A stretch of 64,000 nt of DNA from Halarchaeum grantii (GCF_014647455.2 NZ_BMPF01000006.1:1-64000); one strand, 5' to 3'; positions 1 to 9,320 are shown, counted from the stretch's first letter. Notes: generated by a model from the sequence alone, not told the origin. Made by a program: numbers and translations.

Positions 1-62
1 GGCGATTTCAGCCATCAACCAGCAGAAACTCGCACCGCCTCGCTTTTCAGCCTTAACTAAAC
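1..62. mobile_element. Possible insertion-sequence end
   Basis: These bases are less GC-rich than everything to their right and interrupt the reading frame of the gene remnant that follows, with an in-frame stop at 58-60. Read on the minus strand, the edge begins GTTTAGTTAAGGCTG, which looks like a terminal repeat carrying a TATA-like element. About 45 bases further in, an ATG at 15-13 opens a frame (M-A-E-I-A) that leaves the window. This arrangement suits a transposase gene whose outward end lies here. No target-site duplication or second end can be seen, so the assignment is inference from composition and the broken frame. Confidence 0.3.
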
Positions 63-174
63 ACCGCGGGAGGCGCTCGCCCGGACGCTGAAGGAGCGCT
101 ACGACGGCGTCGTCGTGTTGGAGGTGATGCCGCACGCGCAGGCCGACGCGCTCGCGCGCTTCGAGGCGGCTTAG
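61..174 (+). pseudogene. C-terminal remnant of a disrupted gene
   Basis: An open frame of 37 codons has haloarchaeal composition (E, R, A, D rich) and ends in TAG, but it has no start codon and is cut off upstream by an in-frame stop at 58-60. The residues (KERYDGVVVLEVMPH near the middle) look like the last strand and helix of an alpha/beta enzyme. I cannot name the family. Its stop shares a TTAG with the stop of the convergent VOC gene, the same geometry as seven intact gene pairs in this window, which supports it being a true gene end. The 5' part was probably displaced by an insertion or rearrangement. Confidence 0.4.
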
Positions 175-977
175 CGCTCGACGACCCCGAGCCGGTAGTC
201 GAAGCCCTCGACGAAACGGACGCGCTTCCCGAAGAGGGTGCGCGTGGCGTCGAGCGGGTGGCGTGTCGCGGCGTCCTCGACGTCGGCGCTGAGGAGGACG
301 GACGCGGGACACGGTCCGAAGCGCTCGAGGCGTTCGCGGACCGGCCCGCCGTCGGGTTCGCAGAGGACGGCGTCCTGTCCGGGGAAAGCCGCGAGCGTGC
401 CGAAGCGGTCGTCGTAGTCGCGCTCGGGCGCGGGGAGTCGATAGAGCCGAGTGAAGCGCTCGACGGCGGCCTCGAGGTCGTGGACGGCGAGGACGACGCG
501 GCCGATGCCGGAGACGGGCGAGCCGTAGAGGGTGCTGTCGGGGACGCGGTACTCGCGGGGGGTACGGTCGGAGATGACGAACGGGAGGACGCTGTCGTCG
601 CCGCCGAGGAAGCCGACGTCCCACTCGGCGGCGCCGTGCTCCGTCTCGCGGCGGCCGCGAACGGGTCCGTGAACGGTGACGTCGTGGCTGATGGCGCGCT
701 GGAGTTCGCTGTGGACGCTCCCGGCGTCGACGCACCACGCGCAGGGGCCGGCGTCGGCGGCGAGGAACTCCGGCCAGTGGCCGGCCCGTGTGCCGGTATC
801 GACGGGCGCGAGGAGTTCGAGGTAGGAGCCGTCCGGGAGGACGAGCATCGCCATCTCGGTGCCCATCGTCGGGTGCTTACCGCCGTATCGGGGCTCGAAG
901 CCGGCGTTCTCGAAGCGCGTGACGAGCGTGTCGAGGTCGGAGCCGGCGACGGGGACGTGGTCGATGACCGGGCGCAT
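171..977 (-). CDS. VOC-family (glyoxalase-like) protein
   Basis: A 268-residue protein with two vicinal-oxygen-chelate style modules. The first starts at residue 3 (IDHVPVAGSDLD) and runs to about 130. The second starts near residue 157 (GIGRVVLAVHDLEAAVERF). The family includes dioxygenases, epimerases and resistance proteins that bind a metal between paired beta-alpha-beta-beta-beta units. The N-terminal IDHV and a later E in SYLELLAP are the usual metal-ligand positions, but the substrate cannot be told. It starts with ATG and is transcribed alone, divergently from mevalonate kinase about 90 bases away. Its stop overlaps the upstream remnant by four bases. Confidence 0.8.
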   Translation of the reverse strand: MRPVIDHVPVAGSDLDTLVTRFENAGFEPRYGGKHPTMGTEMAMLVLPDGSYLELLAPVDTGTRAGHWPEFLAADAGPCAWCVDAGSVHSELQRAISHDVTVHGPVRGRRETEHGAAEWDVGFLGGDDSVLPFVISDRTPREYRVPDSTLYGSPVSGIGRVVLAVHDLEAAVERFTRLYRLPAPERDYDDRFGTLAAFPGQDAVLCEPDGGPVRERLERFGPCPASVLLSADVEDAATRHPLDATRTLFGKRVRFVEGFDYRLGVVER

Positions 978-1064
978 ACGTCGGGTTGCACGCGGAGGGT
1001 GATAGGCGGCGCGGCCGGGAGGATTCCGAAAGGGTACTTACGGCGGGGCGCCGCGTGTTCGGGT

Positions 1065-2048
1065 ATGCCGACCACTTCGAGCGCTCCCGGGAAGGTCTAC
1101 CTCTTCGGGGAGCACGCGGTCGTCTACGGCGAGCCGGCGGTGCCGTGCGCCATCGAGCGCCGGGCGTCGGTGACGGTCCGCGAGCGGGACGACGACCGAC
1201 TGCGAGTGAGCGCGGACGACTTGACGCTGGACGGGTTCACGGTCGAGTACGGCGTCGACGGCGGGTCGCCGGACGTTGACGTCCCGACGCCGCTCATCGA
1301 GGCGGCGATGGGGTACGTGGACGCGTCGGTGGCGGCGGCGCGCGACGCGGCGGGTCGCCCGCAGGCGGGCTTCGACGTCGAGATCGAGAGCGACATCCCG
1401 CTGGGCGCGGGCCTCGGCTCGTCGGCGGCGGTCGTGGTCGCGGCCGTGGACGCGGCGACGCGCGAACTCGGCGTGGAGCTCGCGCCGGAGGAGGTCGCCG
1501 AGTACGCCTACGAGGTGGAGTACGAGGTGCAGGAGGGGGAGGCCTCGCGCGCGGACACGTTCTGCTCGGCGATGGGCGGGGCGGTCCGCGTGGAGGGCGA
1601 CGCCTGCGAGACGCTGGACGCGCCCGACCTCCCGTTCGTCGTGGGGTACGACGGCGCGAGTCACGACACGGGCGCGCTCGTCGCGGGGGTGCGCGCGCTG
1701 AAGGACGAGTACGACTTCGCCGAAGACACCGTTGAGGCGATCGGCGATCTGGTGCGGCAGGGCGAGGACGCGCTCGCCGAGGGCGACGTCGCGGAGCTGG
1801 GGCGGCTGATGGACTTCAATCACGGGCTGCTGTCGGCGCTCGGCGTCTCCGCGCGCTCGCTGGACGAGATGGTGTGGGCGGCGCGGGACGCGGGCGCGAG
1901 CGGCGCGAAGCTGACGGGCGCGGGCGGTGGCGGCTGTATCGTCGCGCTCGACGCGGGCGATTCGACGGAGACCGCGCTCTCGCTGACGCCGACGTGCGCG
2001 GAGGCGTTCCGCGCGTCGCTCGCCCACGAGGGGGTGCGTGCGGAATGA
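1065..2048 (+). CDS. mvk: Mevalonate kinase
   Basis: A 327-residue GHMP kinase that phosphorylates mevalonate at O-5 with ATP, the first kinase step of the archaeal mevalonate route to isoprenoid lipids. Hallmarks are SSAPGKVYLFGEHAVVYGEP at the N terminus (substrate loop), the ATP loop GAGLGSSAA near residue 115, and the C-terminal GHMP motif KLTGAGGGGC. The open frame continues far upstream, but homology begins only at the ATG at 1065, and a TATA-like GGGTACTTA sits about 30 bases ahead, so the short start is chosen. Isopentenyl phosphate kinase follows in the same direction after about 30 bases, so the two form a mevalonate-pathway pair. Confidence 0.95.
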   Translation: MPTTSSAPGKVYLFGEHAVVYGEPAVPCAIERRASVTVRERDDDRLRVSADDLTLDGFTVEYGVDGGSPDVDVPTPLIEAAMGYVDASVAAARDAAGRPQAGFDVEIESDIPLGAGLGSSAAVVVAAVDAATRELGVELAPEEVAEYAYEVEYEVQEGEASRADTFCSAMGGAVRVEGDACETLDAPDLPFVVGYDGASHDTGALVAGVRALKDEYDFAEDTVEAIGDLVRQGEDALAEGDVAELGRLMDFNHGLLSALGVSARSLDEMVWAARDAGASGAKLTGAGGGGCIVALDAGDSTETALSLTPTCAEAFRASLAHEGVRAE

Positions 2049-2085
2049 TGCACGCTGAACACGTCCGTCGACGGGGGTGCCGGGC

Positions 2086-2832
2086 GTGACGACCGTTCTG
2101 AAGCTCGGCGGGAGCGTCGTTACGGCGAAGGACGAGCCGGAGACGGTGGACGCGGACGCGCTCGCGGCGGCGGCGGACGCGCTCGCGGACGCGACGGACG
2201 CCTCGAACGACGCGGACGTCGTGCTCGTGCACGGCGGCGGGTCGTTCGGGCACCCGCACGCGGCCGAGCACGGCGTTTCGCCGACCGCGGGGACGCACGA
2301 CGCGGGCGCGGTGCGGGAGATTCACGGCGCGATGCGGCGGCTGAACGAACGCGTGTGTGCGGCGCTCGGGGAGCGCGGCGTCCCGGCGGTCCCACATCAC
2401 CCGCACTCGGCGGGATACGTCGACGGCGACGAGACGCTGGCGCTCCCGCCGGACGGCGTCGGCGCGAAGCTCGACGAGGGGTTCCTGCCGGTGTTGCACG
2501 GCGACGTCGTGACGCACGTCGGCGCGGGCGCGACGGTGGTGAGCGGGGACGACCTCGTGGTGACGCTCGCGCGCGGCCTCGACGCGGACCGCGTCGGCGT
2601 CTGCTCGACGGTTCCCGGCGTGCTGGACGACGGTGGCGACGTGATTCCCGAGATAACGGCGTACGCGGACGTCGCGGACGTCCTCGGTGGGAGCGATTCG
2701 ACGGACGTCACCGGGGGGATGGCGGGGAAGGTCCGCGCGCTCCTCGCGCTCGACGCGCCCGTCTCGCTCTTCGGCCCGGACGCGCTCGCGGCGTTCCTCG
2801 CGGGCGATGAACCGGGGACGCTCGTCGACTGA
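2086..2832 (+). CDS. ipk: Isopentenyl phosphate kinase
   Basis: A protein of about 248 residues in the amino-acid kinase fold that makes isopentenyl diphosphate from isopentenyl phosphate, the last kinase of the archaeal mevalonate pathway. Visible motifs are VLKLGGSVVT at the N terminus, VLVHGGGSFGH with the catalytic His typical of this family near residue 52, and VTGGMAGKVRA near the C terminus. The GTG at 2086 gives the usual family length; an in-frame GTG at 2077 would add three residues. It lies just behind mevalonate kinase and is probably cotranscribed with it. Confidence 0.93.
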   Translation: MTTVLKLGGSVVTAKDEPETVDADALAAAADALADATDASNDADVVLVHGGGSFGHPHAAEHGVSPTAGTHDAGAVREIHGAMRRLNERVCAALGERGVPAVPHHPHSAGYVDGDETLALPPDGVGAKLDEGFLPVLHGDVVTHVGAGATVVSGDDLVVTLARGLDADRVGVCSTVPGVLDDGGDVIPEITAYADVADVLGGSDSTDVTGGMAGKVRALLALDAPVSLFGPDALAAFLAGDEPGTLVD

Positions 2833-2917
2833 GCCGCCAAAACACTTGCAACGGTGGGGGGTGGCCGAGAGCGCCTGAGTACGAAGCTTTAACTAGGAAT
2901 CGTTGATCCACCAGACC

Positions 2918-3583
2918 ATGCCACGACAGGACTCGCGGACGGGGCGGCGGGCGTTCCTCGGGACGCTCGGGGCGGGGATCGGTGTCGCTCTCGCCGGTTG
3001 CGGTGGTTCCGGTACGGGGGCCGATGGCCCCTACTTCAGAGATGGGTTCGAGGACGGGACCGACGCGTGGACGGCCGTCGAGGACGGCTGGGGGCGAAGC
3101 GACGAATACGCCCACGAGGGCAACTACGCCGCGAGTATCGATGCCGACGGGACCACGGAGGTTATCGCACGGGCCACGCTCGCGGAGCCGCGACAGCCGA
3201 GCGAGTTCGAGTACGCGTGGCGCGAGACCGCGGGTAGCTACGGCGGCGGCGTTCGGCTCGTGAACGAGAGCGGCGACGTCGAACTCGCGTTCGCGACCGA
3301 TAACCCACAGTGGGTGGTCGGCGACGCGAACTCGACGACGCAGGTCGCGGAGGGTGTCGGCTACGAGACGTGGGTCCGGACGGCCGCGTCGTTCGACTGG
3401 AGGGCGGGGGACGCCGAGGTGACGTTTCAGGACGCGTCGTCGGAGGCGTCGTACTCGGGGCGTCACTCCCTCGCCAGCGTGGAGAACATCGCGGCGATCG
3501 AACTGTACGCCTACACGAGCGAGAACAACTGGATGAACACGTCCTGCGAGATGTGGTGGGACGATATCGTCGTGCACCGCTAG
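2918..3583 (+). CDS. Tat-exported lipoprotein with jelly-roll domain
   Basis: A 221-residue secreted protein of unknown role. The N terminus has a twin-arginine motif (GRRAFLG) followed by a hydrophobic stretch and a lipobox LAGC, so it should be exported folded by Tat and anchored through Cys near residue 27. The mature part (YFRDGFEDG...) has the beta-rich, W- and Y-containing look of LamG or concanavalin-like carbohydrate-binding folds, but this is inferred from texture only. The ATG at 2918 places the Tat motif correctly; an upstream in-frame TTG at 2903 is less likely. A TTTAACTA box lies about 27 bases ahead. Confidence 0.75.
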   Translation: MPRQDSRTGRRAFLGTLGAGIGVALAGCGGSGTGADGPYFRDGFEDGTDAWTAVEDGWGRSDEYAHEGNYAASIDADGTTEVIARATLAEPRQPSEFEYAWRETAGSYGGGVRLVNESGDVELAFATDNPQWVVGDANSTTQVAEGVGYETWVRTAASFDWRAGDAEVTFQDASSEASYSGRHSLASVENIAAIELYAYTSENNWMNTSCEMWWDDIVVHR

Positions 3584-3631
3584 CCCGGCGTCGAGTGCGG
3601 TGTGCGTCCCACTACGACGACGCCGTGGGGG

Positions 3632-4486
3632 TTAGACGTCGTCGAGGGTGGCGCGCTCCTCGTCCGTGAGGTCGATGCCGCTCGCGGCGACGTTCGCCTC
3701 GAGGTGCTCGACGCTCGAGGTGCCCGGAATCGGGAGCGTGACGTCGCTGTGGTCGAGGAGCCACGCGAGCGCGATCTGGTAGACGGAGGCGTCGTGGGCG
3801 TCCGCGACGGATTCGACTGCCTCGCGCGTCTCGCCCTCGAAGCCGCTGCCCCAGCCGACGGGCGCGTAGGGGATGAAGCCGATGTCGTGTTCCTCGCAGG
3901 CCTCGAGCACGTCCTCGTGCTCGCGGTTGCCGACGTTGTACTCGTTCTGGACGGTCGCGACCTCGACGTGCTCGCGTGCGGTCTCGAGCTCCTCGACGGT
4001 GACGTTCGAGAGGCCGACGTGCTCCACGAGGCCGTCGTCCTTCAGCTCGGCGAACGCCTGCACGGACGCCTCGAACTCGGTGTCCGGGTCGGGTCGGTGG
4101 AACTGGTAGAGGTCGATCGTCTCGACGCCGAGGCGGTCGCGGCTCGCGAGCACCTGATTGCGGATGTAGTCGGGGTCGCCGTGCGCGATCCAGTCGCTCT
4201 CGCGGTTCCGGAGGAGGCCGGCCTTCGTGGCGACGACGAGGTCGTCGCGGGACGCATCAAGCGCCTCGCCGATGAGGCGCTCGGAGACGCCGGGGCCGTA
4301 GGAGTCGGCGGTGTCGATGAAGTCGACGCCGACGTCGTCCGCGCACTGGAGGACGTCGCGGGCGTTCGCCTCGTCCTCGGGCGGGCCGATGATGTCGGGG
4401 CCGCAGAGGCGCATCGCGCCGAAGCCGAGTCGGTGGACGGTCAACTCGCCGCCGATGTCGAAGGTGTCGCTCTGGTTGCTGACCAT
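3632..4486 (-). CDS. Aldo/keto reductase
   Basis: A 284-residue NADPH-dependent oxidoreductase of the AKR barrel family. The catalytic set is visible: D and Y in IDTADSYG, K in VATKAG and H in DLYQFHRPD. The C-terminal cofactor loop IPGTSSVEHLEAN is also present. The physiological substrate is unknown. The ATG at 4486 is used because the longer frame adds only low-complexity sequence. Two other AKR genes lie in this window, at about 25.2-26.2 kb and 55.4-56.4 kb; all three are separate transcription units. Confidence 0.9.
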   Translation of the reverse strand: MVSNQSDTFDIGGELTVHRLGFGAMRLCGPDIIGPPEDEANARDVLQCADDVGVDFIDTADSYGPGVSERLIGEALDASRDDLVVATKAGLLRNRESDWIAHGDPDYIRNQVLASRDRLGVETIDLYQFHRPDPDTEFEASVQAFAELKDDGLVEHVGLSNVTVEELETAREHVEVATVQNEYNVGNREHEDVLEACEEHDIGFIPYAPVGWGSGFEGETREAVESVADAHDASVYQIALAWLLDHSDVTLPIPGTSSVEHLEANVAASGIDLTDEERATLDDV

Positions 4487-4645
4487 ACCGCTGCTTGTAG
4501 CGGCCGCCGGTAAGTCGCTGGGAAGGCGGCAGGCCGGGCGGGCTTTCGTCACCCGCGCCGGTACTTTCCTCGGAGGCGCCACCGTTCGCGACGGCGAGGC
4601 GGAGAATCCAAACGAATTTCCTCGTACCCCGGCTATTCTCCCCTA

Positions 4646-6403
4646 ATGGACGAGGACCTCCGCAAGCGGATCCGCCGGGAGGCCGAGGCGAACGCGCTGT
4701 TCAACGCGCTGAAACACGAGAGCGACGCCCAGGTCGGCGCGATCCTCGGGCCGCTGATGGGCGAGAACCCCGAGTTCCGCGAGCACGGCGACGAGGTCTC
4801 AGGCGTCGTCGCGCCCGTCGTGAACGAGGTGAACGGTCTCGACGAGGCGGAGAAACGCGCGCGCCTCGAGGAAATCGCGCCCGAGCGCCTCGAAGAGCTC
4901 GACGCCGAGGACGAGGGCGAGGACCACCCGCTGCCCGACCTCCCGAACGCCGAGGAGTACGAGGAGGTACGGATGCGCTGTGCGCCGAACCCGAACGGCC
5001 CGTGGCACCTCGGACACGCGCGGATGCCCTCGGTCATCGGGACGTACAAGGAGCGCTACGACGGCTGGATGCTGGTGCGCTTCGACGACACCGACCCGGA
5101 GACGAAGCGCCCCGACCTCGAGGCCTACGACGCCATCCTCGACGACATCGACTACCTCGGCTTCGAGCCGGACGAAGTGGTCACGGCCTCCGAGCGGATG
5201 GAGACCTACTACGAGCACGCCCGCGAGCTCATCGAGTTGGGCGGGGCCTACACGTGTAGCTGTTCGGGTGAGGCGTTCTCCGAGCTGAAGAACGACGGTG
5301 AGGCGTGCCCGCACCGCGAGAAGGACGTCGACACCGTCCGCGCGGAGTTCGCGGAGATGGTTGAGGGCGAGTACGAGTCCGGCGAGATGGTGCTGCGCGT
5401 GAAGACGGACATCGAGCACAAGAACCCCGCGCTGCGCGACTTCGTGGCGTTCCGCATGGTGGACACGCCGCATCCGCGCGAGGCGGCGAGCGACTATCGG
5501 TGTTGGCCGATGCTCGACTTCCAGTCCGGCATCGACGACCATCTCCTCGGTATCACGCACATCATCCGCGGCATCGACCTGCAGGACTCCGCGAAGCGCC
5601 AGCAGTTCGTCTACGACTACTTCGACTGGGAGTATCCCGAAGTGGTTCACTGGGGCCACGTCCAAGTGGACGCCTACGACGTGAAGATGAGCACGTCGAC
5701 CATCAAGGAGCGAATCGACGCCGGCGACCTCGACGGCTGGGACGACCCGCGGGCGCCCACCCTGCAGTCCGTCCGCCGGCGCGGCATCCGGGGGGACGCC
5801 ATCGTGGACGCGATGGTCGAACTCGGCACCTCGACGTCGGACGTCGACCTCGCGATGTCGAGCATCTACGCGAACAACCGCGACATCGTGGACGAGGAGA
5901 CCCCGCGAGCGTTCCTCGTCCGCGACGGCTTCGACGCCCGCGACCCCGACGCCGAGACGGCGTACGAGGCCACCGAGGTGCCGGTCGCCGGCGGCCCTGA
6001 CAGCGCGCATCCGCCCGTCCACCCGAACCACGAGGAGCGCGGGACGCGCGACATCCCCGTCGGCGACGCGGTACTCGTCGAGTCCCGCGACCTCCCCGCC
6101 GAGGGCGAGCGCGTCTGGCTGAAGGGGTACGGCCCCGTCCGCTACGACGGCGAGGGGTTCAGCTACACGGACGACGGCATCGACGTCGTTCGCGAGGAGG
6201 GCGTCGACGTCGTTCACTGGGTGCCCGCCGACGACAACGTGCCCGTCCGGATGCGCCGCATGGACGGCGACGTCCACGGCTACGCCGAACCCGGCTACGC
6301 GGCGTACGAACCCGACGACCTCGTGCAGTTCGTCCGCGTCGGCTTCGCGCGCTATGACCGCGAGAACGAGGCGGAGACGGTCGCGTACTTCGCGCACGAG
6401 TAG
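4646..6403 (+). CDS. gltX: Glutamyl-tRNA synthetase (archaeal type)
   Basis: A 585-residue class I aminoacyl-tRNA synthetase. It has the archaeal/eukaryal-type N-terminal extension, the HIGH-like signature PNPNGPWHLGHAR near residue 115-127, the KMSKS-like loop VKMSTSTIKE near 346, and a C-terminal beta-barrel anticodon-binding part. In archaea this enzyme is usually non-discriminating and also charges tRNA-Gln with glutamate for later amidation. It is transcribed alone, convergent with the DUF456/TmcA genes, with about 30 bases between stops. Confidence 0.95.
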   Translation: MDEDLRKRIRREAEANALFNALKHESDAQVGAILGPLMGENPEFREHGDEVSGVVAPVVNEVNGLDEAEKRARLEEIAPERLEELDAEDEGEDHPLPDLPNAEEYEEVRMRCAPNPNGPWHLGHARMPSVIGTYKERYDGWMLVRFDDTDPETKRPDLEAYDAILDDIDYLGFEPDEVVTASERMETYYEHARELIELGGAYTCSCSGEAFSELKNDGEACPHREKDVDTVRAEFAEMVEGEYESGEMVLRVKTDIEHKNPALRDFVAFRMVDTPHPREAASDYRCWPMLDFQSGIDDHLLGITHIIRGIDLQDSAKRQQFVYDYFDWEYPEVVHWGHVQVDAYDVKMSTSTIKERIDAGDLDGWDDPRAPTLQSVRRRGIRGDAIVDAMVELGTSTSDVDLAMSSIYANNRDIVDEETPRAFLVRDGFDARDPDAETAYEATEVPVAGGPDSAHPPVHPNHEERGTRDIPVGDAVLVESRDLPAEGERVWLKGYGPVRYDGEGFSYTDDGIDVVREEGVDVVHWVPADDNVPVRMRRMDGDVHGYAEPGYAAYEPDDLVQFVRVGFARYDRENEAETVAYFAHE

Positions 6404-6431
6404 TCGCGGACTTGAGCGCCACGACGCACGT

Positions 6432-6905
6432 TCACGCGTAGTGGACGAGGAGGAGCGCGCCGAAGACGACGCCCGTGCAGAGGAGCTGGACGAGCGCGGA
6501 CACGAGGATACCGGCGCTCGCCGTGAGCGCCGCCCGAACGCTCTTCTCGCCGTCGCCGTGACGGCGGTACTCGCAGACGACGATGGTGCCGACGACGCCG
6601 ATGGCGATCCCGATGGGGCCGCCGAGCGGGAGCAGGAGGAGGCCGACGACGCCGGCGAGCACGGTGGTCCGCGTCGAAGCGCCGCCCGCGTAGCCGGCGA
6701 GCGCGCCACCGAACCAGTCGACGGCGGTCGCGACGACGCAGAGGGCGACGAGTACCGCGAGGACGAGCGCGCCCGGGTCGCCGGTCTGCCACCAGTAGAC
6801 GGCGACGCCGGCGAGCGAGACGAGGCCGCTCGGGAGGAGCGGGAGGACGCTCCCGACCATCCCGAGCGCGAGCAGGCCGAACGCGAGGATGACGAGCGCG
6901 TCCAT
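6432..6905 (-). CDS. DUF456 membrane protein
   Basis: A 157-residue integral membrane protein with about four hydrophobic segments and the glycine-rich middle segment (GLLLLPLGGPIGIAIG) typical of DUF456. Function is unknown. The start is fixed by context: its ATG shares one base with the TGA of tmcA upstream (TGATG), which implies translational coupling. The longer frame upstream encodes only TmcA antisense-like arginine-rich sequence and is rejected. Confidence 0.85.
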   Translation of the reverse strand: MDALVILAFGLLALGMVGSVLPLLPSGLVSLAGVAVYWWQTGDPGALVLAVLVALCVVATAVDWFGGALAGYAGGASTRTTVLAGVVGLLLLPLGGPIGIAIGVVGTIVVCEYRRHGDGEKSVRAALTASAGILVSALVQLLCTGVVFGALLLVHYA

Positions 6906-9154
6906 CAGCGGTGGCGCTCGCGCTCGCGTTCGGCGACATCGCCGCCCCACGCGTCACAGAGCGGTTGCAGCGCGTCGCCGAACGCCCGCATCGCCTGCCC
7001 CGTCGAGTGATAGCCGAGCTCCTCGGCGACGTCGTCCCACGGCCGACACTGGAGGAGCTTCAGGACGAGGAGGCGCTCGCGGCGCACGGCGTCGCGCCCC
7101 TCGGCGGCGAGCGCCGGTGCGTCCTCGCGGACGAGCGCGCAAACGGCGAGACGCCGGAAGGGTTCGGGGTCGACGCTGTACATCGCGGAGCCGTACGCGG
7201 AGCCGGCGACGACGCGCCACCGGTCGTCGGAGAGGCCGGGTTCGGGGGTGGCGTCGCAGGCGGCGAGCGCGGCGCGCGCGACGTCCGCGTCGAGGTCGGT
7301 GAGGCTGTCCGCGAGCACGCCGGCGATGCGCTCCGTGAACCACGCCTCGTGGCGCGCGGCGAGCGCCTCCCCGCGCTCGCTCAGTGGGTCGAGCATGATC
7401 GCGGAGTACTCGCCGCTCGTGTCGTTTCGCGTGGTGGAGAGGTGGACGGTCGAGAACCCGTTTCGCGCCCAGAAGGAGAGCAGGTCGGGCGTCGCGCCGT
7501 AGCCGACGCCGAGCCAGTCCGCCTCCCGGAACTCCTCTCGAACGCCGTCGAGGAGCGCGGAGCCCAGTCCCCGGGAGCGCGCGGCGTGGTGAGTGGCGAT
7601 GCGGACGATGCGGTGGCCGACGGGCGCGGCGGCCGCCTCGTCGCGGAGTTGGCTCGTGAGGACGTCCGGGAGCATGTTCCCCTTCACGCGGCTCCCGGTG
7701 TACATCGCCTCGCGCGTCTCGGCGTCGAGGCCGCCCTCGCGGGCGAGGAGGCAGACGGCGACGACGTGGCCGTCGTGGCACAGCGCGCGGACGCGGAGGT
7801 TCGGCGCGTCGAGGAGGCGGGCGAGGTCGTCGGGTTCGGTCCGGTAGTGCGCGGCGACGAGCAGGCCGAACGCCTCGCGGAGTAGGTGTTCGTCGTCGGC
7901 GAGCGTCGCCTGCTCGAGGGCGACGTACTCGCAGGCTTCGGGGTCGGCGTCCGCGACGAGCGGGTCCACGGGCGGGCGGGCGTCCAGGAGGAGCGCGCGG
8001 AACGCCCACACCTCGACGGGGTCGCCGACGGCGTATCGGATGGGGTCGTCGAGCCGAACGTCCGCCACGTCGAGGTCGCTCCCCGCGAGCGTCTCCCGGA
8101 AGCGCACGTCGAAGCCGCGTCCGGCGCCCTCGTAGCCGTGGACGGTCGTGGTGAACGCGACGCGGGGGGCGTCGAGGAACGCCTCGAGGAGGCGGACGGG
8201 GAGCGCGGCGGCCTCGTCGACGAGGGCGACGTCCGGGTCGCCGGGTAGGTCGGCGGCCGCCGGCGGCTTGGCGAAGCGGACGCGGCCGCCGTCCGCGAGG
8301 GCGAGTCGCGTCGTCTCCGAGCGGTCGTACTCAGCGTCGAGGCGGTCGCAGACGTCCTCCGCGCGCGCGTAGAGTTCGCGGACGCTCCGGAACGCCGGGG
8401 CGGTGACGAGGACGTCCAGCCCCTCTTCCGCGAGGCAGGCCGCCGCGATGCCGGCCGCGCTCGACTTCCCGCGCCCGCGGTCGGCCTCCGCGACGACCGC
8501 CGATCCCGGGTCGCGGAGCGCCTCGAAGGCGTGGACCGCGTCGACCTGATCGGGAGTACGGCAGGCCTCGTAGGCCGCCCGCGGGAAGGCGTGCTCGTCG
8601 GGCGGCGACGGCTCACGGCGGGCGAGACGCGGCGCCGGATATGTGAGGCCGTCGTCCGCGACGGTTCCGGTGTCGACGTCGACGATGGCGACGCCACGGT
8701 GCGCGCGCAGCGTGGCGACGAGGCGGGCGCGAAAGCGGCCCGCGACGTCGTCGCGGTCGAACGGCGGGACGGCCATCCCCTCGTCGAAGCGGTCGCGTCG
8801 CGCCGACCATTCGTCGAGCGGCGGCGTGACGAGCACGAGGAGGCCGCCGCCGTCGACGGCACCGGTCACGCGCCCGAGGGCGTTCGGCCGGCACTCCTCG
8901 CGCGCGTCGTAGACGACGGCCTCGCGCGTGGTCCCGAGGAGGGCGCCCGCATCGCGCGGCGTCACGTGCTCGCAGGCGAGCGCGTCGCGGTGGCCGACGA
9001 GCGTCGCGTCCGCCATCGCGACGTCGGCGGCGTCCAGCGCCTCGCGCGCGGCGTCGAGGCCCGCGTCACCGGCCCCCGAGAGGACGAGCAGGCGCCGCTC
9101 GTTCGTCGCGCGGGCCTCCGCGCGGAGTCGACTGGCGACGTCCCTGACGGTCAT
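6905..9154 (-). CDS. tmcA: tRNA(Met) cytidine acetyltransferase TmcA
   Basis: A 749-residue enzyme that puts the N4-acetyl group on cytidine in RNA using acetyl-CoA and ATP; archaeal members may also modify rRNA or many RNAs. Domains in order are an N-terminal DUF1726-like part (about 1-180), a RecA-like helicase module with Walker A DRGRGKSSA near residue 224 and Walker B ALVDEAAALP, a GNAT acetyltransferase domain (about 400-560, with the acetyl-CoA loop HHAARSRGLGSALL), and a C-terminal tRNA-binding domain. ATG at 9154 is preferred over GTG one codon earlier. The DUF456 gene overlaps its end. Confidence 0.93.
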   Translation of the reverse strand: MTVRDVASRLRAEARATNERRLLVLSGAGDAGLDAAREALDAADVAMADATLVGHRDALACEHVTPRDAGALLGTTREAVVYDAREECRPNALGRVTGAVDGGGLLVLVTPPLDEWSARRDRFDEGMAVPPFDRDDVAGRFRARLVATLRAHRGVAIVDVDTGTVADDGLTYPAPRLARREPSPPDEHAFPRAAYEACRTPDQVDAVHAFEALRDPGSAVVAEADRGRGKSSAAGIAAACLAEEGLDVLVTAPAFRSVRELYARAEDVCDRLDAEYDRSETTRLALADGGRVRFAKPPAAADLPGDPDVALVDEAAALPVRLLEAFLDAPRVAFTTTVHGYEGAGRGFDVRFRETLAGSDLDVADVRLDDPIRYAVGDPVEVWAFRALLLDARPPVDPLVADADPEACEYVALEQATLADDEHLLREAFGLLVAAHYRTEPDDLARLLDAPNLRVRALCHDGHVVAVCLLAREGGLDAETREAMYTGSRVKGNMLPDVLTSQLRDEAAAAPVGHRIVRIATHHAARSRGLGSALLDGVREEFREADWLGVGYGATPDLLSFWARNGFSTVHLSTTRNDTSGEYSAIMLDPLSERGEALAARHEAWFTERIAGVLADSLTDLDADVARAALAACDATPEPGLSDDRWRVVAGSAYGSAMYSVDPEPFRRLAVCALVREDAPALAAEGRDAVRRERLLVLKLLQCRPWDDVAEELGYHSTGQAMRAFGDALQPLCDAWGGDVAERERERHR

Positions 9155-9267
9155 CACGCGGGGTTGGCGCGCGAGGAGGAAGGGCGTTGCCCTCCGGGCC
9201 GCGACGCGGGCATCGTGACCGCGTCCGGTCCGTGCCTCGCGTTCGCACTCCGGCGGGCTTTGAAAGC

Positions 9268-9277
9268 GTTTTTAACC
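9268..9277 (+). promoter_or_regulatory. TATA box of the rpl7ae operon
   Basis: GTTTTTAACC is the best TATA-like element ahead of rpl7ae. It lies about 120 bases from the start codon, so transcription should begin near base 9300 and leave a leader of about 90 nt, unlike the leaderless genes around it. Confidence 0.5.
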
Positions 9278-9320
9278 GAGGGGTTCGGAATACGGGGTAC
9301 AGCCTTCGGGGGGTCATGAT

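Noticed and set aside
258-1064. Long N-terminal extension of mevalonate kinase
   Set aside because: It is antisense to the VOC gene and has no similarity to GHMP kinases; the family start is at 1065.
4799-6709. 636-codon open frame antisense to gltX
   Set aside because: It is a GC-rich shadow: composition is V, R, D and L with no motif, and it lies entirely under a gene with complete GluRS signatures.
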